This document shows, piece after piece, positions 7,691 through 11,681 of a stretch of DNA of 11,681 nucleotides (the first letter of the stretch is position 1; every line of letters begins with the position of its first letter). The DNA comes from Ferruginibacter sp. GTDB lineage: Bacteria > Bacteroidota > Bacteroidia > Chitinophagales > Chitinophagaceae. The notes under the pieces are model-generated. The model was not told the DNA's origin, did no database searches, and was given only the letters and a program-made list of their open reading frames with translations. The position numbers were made by a program, and so were the translations under genes. The DNA lies in NCBI GenBank assembly GCA_018882645.1, contig VERM01000021.1:1-11681 (forward strand), in the 5' to 3' direction.

Positions 7691-7721
7691 TTTGTAAAAT
7701 AGGGTATTTGCACTAAATTTG
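7691..7721 (+). promoter_or_regulatory. fusA promoter, Bacteroidota sigma type
   Basis: TTTG (7691-7694), a 19-base spacer and TAAATTTG (7714-7721) match the Bacteroidota housekeeping consensus TTTG/TAnnTTTG exactly. Transcription should start at about 7725-7730, giving a leader of roughly 190 bases before the fusA ATG. It lies downstream of an AT-rich dyad. This supplies fusA with its own promoter after its separation from rpsL-rpsG. Confidence 0.75.
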
Positions 7722-7729
7722 CAACGCTA

Positions 7730-7844
7730 AAAGATTCATCATTTGCTGAGTGTATGAACTATTTAGCATCTTATGAGAGTCTACTTCATCATATTATCAT
7801 CTGTGAATCGTTGAATGAACGATCTCATCTGATGCATAATCTTT
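7730..7844 (+). promoter_or_regulatory. Predicted structured RNA leader of fusA
   Basis: Three helices nest in the 5' untranslated region. P1 pairs AAAGATT (7730-7736) with AATCTTT (7838-7844), starting at the predicted transcript 5' end. P2 pairs GCATCTTATGAGA (7766-7778) with TCTCATCTGATGC (7823-7835), 11 of 13 pairs with a 2x2 internal mismatch. P3 is a hairpin, ATCGTT (7807-7812) and AACGAT (7818-7823), loop GAATG. P2 and P3 compete only for base 7823. A regulatory role is inferred; I recognise no known riboswitch or leader family here. Confidence 0.45.
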
Positions 7845-7846
7845 AA
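7754..7846 (+). CDS. Possible 30-residue leader peptide upstream of fusA
   Basis: An ATG at 7754 opens a frame of 30 codons ending in TAA at 7844-7846, 74 bases before the fusA start. The product would begin [13 protein letters not shown] and end SHLMHNL, with four histidines and no domain I recognise. It lies entirely within the fusA leader and spans helices P2 and P3. Its stop overlaps the end of P1 by one base, so ribosomes reading it would unfold the structure. This is the only reason to list it, because an open frame of this length is common by chance in such DNA. No Shine-Dalgarno sequence precedes it, which is normal for this phylum. Confidence 0.22.
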   Translation: MNYLASYESLLHHIIICESLNERSHLMHNL

Positions 7847-7920
7847 TAAAATCCTTAAATAATTATCTTCTCATTTTATTTACGGTACTTTTCTTAACAA
7901 TAAAAAATAAAAAATTCAAA

Positions 7921-10071
7921 ATGGCAGATTTACGTTATCAACGAAATTTTGGTATTGCCGCTCATATCGATGCCGGTAAAACCACCACCACCGAGCGTAT
8001 TCTTTACTATACCGGTGTAAATCATAAAATCGGAGAGGTTCATGAAGGAGCCGCTACCATGGACTGGATGGCTCAGGAGCAGGAGAGGGGCATTACCATT
8101 ACATCTGCTGCTACAACATGTTTCTGGAATTTTCCTACAAATCAGGGACAAAAAACTGCAGATACCAAACAATTCAAATTTAACATCATTGATACGCCGG
8201 GTCACGTGGACTTTACCGTTGAGGTGGAGCGTTCACTCCGTGTTTTGGATGGCTTGCTAGCTTTGTTTTGTGCAGTTTCCGGTGTGGAGCCTCAGTCTGA
8301 AACAGTTTGGCGTCAGGCAAATCGTTACAAAGTTCCCCGTATTGGATTCGTAAACAAAATGGATCGCAGCGGTGCTGACTTTTTAAATGTGGTTAAGCAA
8401 GTAAAAGAAATGCTGGGAGCAAAAGCCGTTCCTCTTCAGCTGCCTATTGGTGCCGAAGATAATTTCAAAGGCGTGGTGGATTTGATCACCATGAAAGGAA
8501 TGGTATGGGATGATGCCACACAGGGTATGACTTATAAAGAAGTTCCTATTCCTGATGATATGGTGGATGAGGTAAATGAGTGGAGGCAACATCTTGTGGA
8601 AGCGGTTGCTGAATACGATGATAAGTTGCTGGAAAAATTCTTTGACGATCCCAACAGCATTACTGAAAACGAAATGCATGAAGCCATCCGTAAAGCAGTT
8701 ATTGATATTTCTATCATTCCAATGATGTGTGGATCTTCATTCAAGAACAAAGGAGTTCAAACGGCATTGGATGCAATATGTCGATATCTGCCAGGACCAT
8801 TGGATATTGACGCTGTTCAGGGAACCAATCCTGATAATGGAGAGGAAATTTCCCGTAAGGCAGATGCGAAAGAGCCTTTTGCTGCTCTTGCTTTTAAGAT
8901 CATGACTGATCCTTTTGTGGGAAGACTCGCATTTTTCAGAGCTTACAGCGGTCGTTTGGATGCAGGGTCTTATGTATTGAATACCAGAACAGGTAAAAAA
9001 GAACGCATCAGCCGCATCATGCAGATGCATGCGAATAAACAAAATCCAATCGACTTCATCGAAGCCGGAGATATTGGAGCTGGAGTAGGTTTTAAAGATA
9101 TCAAAACCGGTGATACACTATGCGATGAGAATCATCCAATAGTGTTGGAGGCAATGACTTTCCCTGAGCCGGTAATCTCTATTGCAGTTGAGCCTAAAAC
9201 TCAGGCTGACGTGGATAAAATGGGTATGGCTATTGCAAAACTTGTTGAAGAAGATCCTACATTACGTGTACGCACAGACGAAGAAACAGGTCAGACGATT
9301 CTCAGTGGGATGGGAGAGCTGCACCTGGAAATCATAGTAGATCGTATGAAGCGTGAATTTAAAGTGGAAATCAACCAAGGTGCTCCGATGGTGGCTTATA
9401 AAGAAGCTTTCAAAGTTGCCGTTGAGCACAGAGAGGTGTACAAGAAACAAACGGGCGGTAGAGGTAAGTTTGGTGATATCGCTTTTGAAATCGGGCCTGC
9501 TGATGAAGAGTGGTTGAAAGAAAATCCTTTAGGTGGTATGCAGTTTGTTAATGAAATATTTGGAGGTAGTATTCCAAAAGAGTTTATCGCTCCCATCATT
9601 AAAGGTTTTACTTCCAGTATGAATACCGGTGTGCTTGCAGGCTATCCTATAGTAGATATGAAAGTGAGAGTGTTTGACGGAAGTTATCATGATGTGGATT
9701 CTGATGCGATATCATTTGAACTTTGTGCTAAACAAGGTTTCCGTGAAGCAGGTCGCAAGGCTAAACCCGTATTGCTTGAGCCCATCATGAAAGTGGAGGT
9801 GCTGACTCCTGATCAATATATGGGTGATGTAACGGGAGACCTTAACCGTCGCCGTGGTATGCTCGAGGGAATGGATAGTAGGCATGGTGTTCAAGTAATC
9901 AAAGCAAAAGTCCCTTTAAGTGAAATGTTTGGTTACGTTACACAGTTGCGTTCTTTGTCAAGTGGACGCGCTACCTCAACCATGGAGTTCAGCCACTATG
10001 CCCCTGCTCCAAACAATGTTGCAGAAGAGGTAATAGCCAAAGCAAAAGGAAAAGTGAAAGTAGAGGAATAA
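7921..10071 (+). CDS. fusA: Elongation factor G
   Basis: EF-G is the GTPase that drives translocation of tRNA and mRNA on the ribosome and, with RRF, recycles ribosomes. The 716-residue product is full length. The G domain has AHIDAGKT (14-21), RGITI in switch I, DTPGH (91-95, with the catalytic histidine), NKMD (145-148) and GSS (271-273). Domain II, domain III (around [29 protein letters not shown]), domain IV (GGRGKFGD, then [13 protein letters not shown]) and domain V ([27 protein letters not shown], the [11 protein letters not shown] end) are all present. The ATG gives the usual [15 protein letters not shown] start. The A-rich upstream sequence has no Shine-Dalgarno sequence. The gene is not next to rpsG but stands alone with its own promoter, leader and terminator. 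It reads as the canonical housekeeping copy. Confidence 0.98.
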   Translation: MADLRYQRNFGIAAHIDAGKTTTTERILYYTGVNHKIGEVHEGAATMDWMAQEQERGITITSAATTCFWNFPTNQGQKTADTKQFKFNIIDTPGHVDFTVEVERSLRVLDGLLALFCAVSGVEPQSETVWRQANRYKVPRIGFVNKMDRSGADFLNVVKQVKEMLGAKAVPLQLPIGAEDNFKGVVDLITMKGMVWDDATQGMTYKEVPIPDDMVDEVNEWRQHLVEAVAEYDDKLLEKFFDDPNSITENEMHEAIRKAVIDISIIPMMCGSSFKNKGVQTALDAICRYLPGPLDIDAVQGTNPDNGEEISRKADAKEPFAALAFKIMTDPFVGRLAFFRAYSGRLDAGSYVLNTRTGKKERISRIMQMHANKQNPIDFIEAGDIGAGVGFKDIKTGDTLCDENHPIVLEAMTFPEPVISIAVEPKTQADVDKMGMAIAKLVEEDPTLRVRTDEETGQTILSGMGELHLEIIVDRMKREFKVEINQGAPMVAYKEAFKVAVEHREVYKKQTGGRGKFGDIAFEIGPADEEWLKENPLGGMQFVNEIFGGSIPKEFIAPIIKGFTSSMNTGVLAGYPIVDMKVRVFDGSYHDVDSDAISFELCAKQGFREAGRKAKPVLLEPIMKVEVLTPDQYMGDVTGDLNRRRGMLEGMDSRHGVQVIKAKVPLSEMFGYVTQLRSLSSGRATSTMEFSHYAPAPNNVAEEVIAKAKGKVKVEE

Positions 10072-10086
10072 AATATTCTGAAGCTG

Positions 10087-10128
10087 AAATAATAAATCCC
10101 CTTTCGAAAGAGAGGGGATTTATTATTT
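10087..10128. terminator. Bidirectional terminator between fusA and the nuclease-fold gene
   Basis: A 15-bp perfect inverted repeat, 10087-10101 (AAATAATAAATCCCC) and 10114-10128, surrounds a 12-base loop. Each strand has a GC core followed by a T-rich outer arm. It lies 16 bases after the fusA stop and 27 bases after the stop of the convergent gene, so it can serve both. Confidence 0.85.
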
Positions 10129-10154
10129 ATTGCAATTCGTATTATTTGGTAAAA

Positions 10155-11207
10155 TTATTTACCGGCGTTATCTATTTTTTTAACCATCATAATATAAACC
10201 GGGAAGTGATCGCTGTAGCCGTAGTTGTAGGTTATGCCATCCCATGTTCTTTTGCTGTATCCTCTCCATTTGCCTGTTTTTTGCACCATAAACTCTTTGT
10301 TGAATAAAAAATGCTTGTAATAAAAATAACCTTTCTGTTCTTTATTAATCCATGCTCCGGAGAAAAGTACCTGATCAAACAGGCCCCATGCATCCTGATA
10401 GGGAGATGTTCCGATTCCCTTTTTGTACATATCCACCCATGGGTTATACATTTCCGAAATTCCTGTTTCGCTTATTTTACCTTTTGCTCCAATAACCTCC
10501 GTCAAACTTGGACTAACAGGGTCGTCGTTTAAGTCGCCCATCAACACAATTTTGCTCAAGGGATTTACAGCCATAATGGAATCAATCCGCTTTTTTGCTG
10601 TAGCTGCTGCTGCAGCTCTTGCAGGTATGGATCGCTCTTCACCCCCAGATCTCGATGGCCAGTGATTGACAAATGCATGTATAGTGTCGCCATCCATTAA
10701 CCCTTTAACGTATAAAATATCTCTTGTAAAATAGGAGTCTTTGGATCCTCCGGGCAACTGAACAAATAACGGAGCGCTAAACAATACCTTGAAATATTTT
10801 GGATTGTACAGAAGTGCCACATCTACACCTCTTTTATCGGGTGAATTGTAATGCTCAAATTTCCATTTTCTATTTTTTAATTTCTCTGTATGGATTAAGT
10901 CATTCAGAACGGTATCGTTTTCAATTTCAGCTACCCCGAGCATTGCCAATCCGTCTGGTGTGATGTCTGTACCCATCTGCGAAATGACATCAGACAAGCG
11001 ATCGAGCTTATCCCAGTAAATACGACTGTTGTATTGCCTGGGGCTATTGGGCAAAAACTCTTCATCATCTACGCTCGGATTGTTGACAGTGTCATAAAGA
11101 TTTTCAAGATTGTAAAATCCTATCAGTGAAACTCTGAAATTGCTTTTTTGTGCCAGGCAGATTGAGGTTGAAATCAACAAAGCGTATGTCAGAAATATTT
11201 TTTTCAT
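10155..11207 (-). CDS. Secreted endonuclease/exonuclease/phosphatase (EEP, DNase I-like fold) protein
   Basis: The product is a 350-residue exported phosphodiesterase or phosphatase of the EEP superfamily, which uses Mg2+ to hydrolyse nucleic acids or other phosphoesters. Residues 1-19 are a signal peptide (MKKIFLTYALLISTSICLA, cut before QK). All catalytic motifs are visible: N33 in FYNLENLYD, E94 in GVAEIEN, KRGVDVALLY (125-134), N181/H182 in NHWPSRSGGE, D225 and N227 in GDLNDD, D278 in LFDQVLF, and the D333-H334 pair in YSDHFPVY. The enzyme should therefore be active. The FYNLENLYD and NHWPSRSGG versions are typical of a Bacteroidota secreted subgroup whose substrate is not settled to my knowledge. 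It is divergent from the receptor-like gene at 11482, with 274 bases between, and convergent with fusA. No good promoter was found upstream. Confidence 0.88.
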   Translation of the reverse strand: MKKIFLTYALLISTSICLAQKSNFRVSLIGFYNLENLYDTVNNPSVDDEEFLPNSPRQYNSRIYWDKLDRLSDVISQMGTDITPDGLAMLGVAEIENDTVLNDLIHTEKLKNRKWKFEHYNSPDKRGVDVALLYNPKYFKVLFSAPLFVQLPGGSKDSYFTRDILYVKGLMDGDTIHAFVNHWPSRSGGEERSIPARAAAAATAKKRIDSIMAVNPLSKIVLMGDLNDDPVSPSLTEVIGAKGKISETGISEMYNPWVDMYKKGIGTSPYQDAWGLFDQVLFSGAWINKEQKGYFYYKHFLFNKEFMVQKTGKWRGYSKRTWDGITYNYGYSDHFPVYIMMVKKIDNAGK

Positions 11208-11429
11208 TTTATTAAATTATTGATGGTTAAAATTCAACATAAAGTTCAAACATTTTTATTCAATTTTGGAAGCAGTCATATACAAATGACAAATTAATAA
11301 TATCTTGTTTTGTAAAAACTTAAAACTGTTAAACTAAAGAGTAAATATAACAAAACAATCGTTTTCGGGATGCGCATAACAAGTAAAATGGTTGCAATAT
11401 GTTATTAAATTATTCTCTTTCTTATTTTT

Positions 11430-11462
11430 TTTGTTTTATTTTGAGCGATAAATCTAACTTTG
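11430..11462 (+). promoter_or_regulatory. Bacteroidota-type promoter for the partial gene at 11482
   Basis: TTTG (11430-11433), a 21-base spacer and TAACTTTG (11455-11462) match the phylum consensus TTTG/TAnnTTTG. The ATG lies 20 bases after the -7 box, leaving only a short leader of about 10-15 bases. Confidence 0.6.
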
Positions 11463-11481
11463 ACGCCTTAACCAAAAAGCT

Positions 11482-11681
11482 ATGTTGACCCATTTCACCA
11501 AAACTGCCGGTGTAATTTTATTTATTTTGTTTTCATCCGGAAATATATTTGCGCAGAAAGACAATGGAAAGACTGAAAATTTGAATGAGCAGGACACCAC
11601 GGTACTTGAACAATTAAAAGATGATGTAGGAGACAATATACCTGTGATTTCATTGGATGAGAATGACGGGCAGGATGGTAG
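11482..11681 (+). CDS. N-terminus of an exported protein, probably a TonB-dependent outer membrane receptor (runs off window)
   Basis: An open frame from ATG at 11482 runs to the right edge without a stop (66 complete codons). It begins MLTHFTKTAGVILFILFSSG with NIFA before QKDN, a clear signal peptide of about 24 residues. A polar linker follows, then EQLKDDVGDNIPVISLDEND, which resembles the region just before the plug domain in a group of Bacteroidota TonB-dependent receptors that continue with an S-V-L-T-A-G-R-D-P-F type plug motif; that continuation is outside the window. A good promoter lies immediately upstream. It is divergent from the secreted EEP-fold gene. That it is exported is well supported; the receptor assignment is from memory of the N-terminal sequence. 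Confidence 0.65.
   Translation, partial: MLTHFTKTAGVILFILFSSGNIFAQKDNGKTENLNEQDTTVLEQLKDDVGDNIPVISLDENDGQDG

Noticed and set aside
1..11681. Mobile element, CRISPR array, tRNA or defence system
   Set aside because: No transposase, integrase, direct repeat array, tRNA-like cloverleaf or defence gene was seen on either strand.

Overview
The window looks like chromosomal DNA from a member of the Bacteroidota, most likely close to the Chitinophagaceae or Saprospiria. The evidence is direct. There is a protein with the C-terminal sorting domain of the type IX secretion system (gliding motility-associated CHU_C type). There are SusC/FecA-style TonB receptors, a DUF4919-like lipoprotein-sized secreted protein, A-rich translation starts without Shine-Dalgarno sequences, and promoters of the Bacteroidota form TTTG-N19/21-TAnnTTTG. 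The ribosomal proteins and EF-G also read like Bacteroidota versions. The DNA is AT-rich, especially between genes.

Layout. Positions 1-841 hold the 3' end of rpsL (S12), complete rpsG (S7) and a strong intrinsic terminator. Positions 977-3178 (+) encode a FecA-like TonB-dependent outer membrane receptor, which runs convergently into a block of three minus-strand genes. Read in their own direction these are a secreted DUF4919-like protein (7494-6697), an exported berberine-bridge-type FAD oxidoreductase (6660-5224) and a P-domain/Ig-like/CHU_C type IX secretion cargo (5137-3188). A 426-base intergenic region follows, with a good promoter and a long, apparently folded leader for fusA. fusA (EF-G) occupies 7921-10071 (+) and ends at a 15-bp perfect hairpin that also serves the convergent gene. 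A secreted endonuclease/exonuclease/phosphatase-fold protein (11207-10155, -) is divergent from the start of an outer membrane receptor-like gene that runs off the right edge (11482 onward).

Two themes stand out. First, the normally contiguous str operon (rpsL-rpsG-fusA) is split. A terminator follows rpsG, about 7.1 kb of envelope and secretion genes follow, and fusA has its own promoter with an approximately 190-nt leader containing three nested helices and a 30-codon open frame. This leader is the most interesting unexplained structure here. Second, almost every other product is exported: an outer membrane receptor, a T9SS cargo, a periplasmic or secreted flavoenzyme, a secreted helical protein, and a secreted nuclease/phosphatase beside another receptor. 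I see no tRNA, CRISPR array, insertion sequence or phage gene, and nothing that amounts to a new defence or mobile system.
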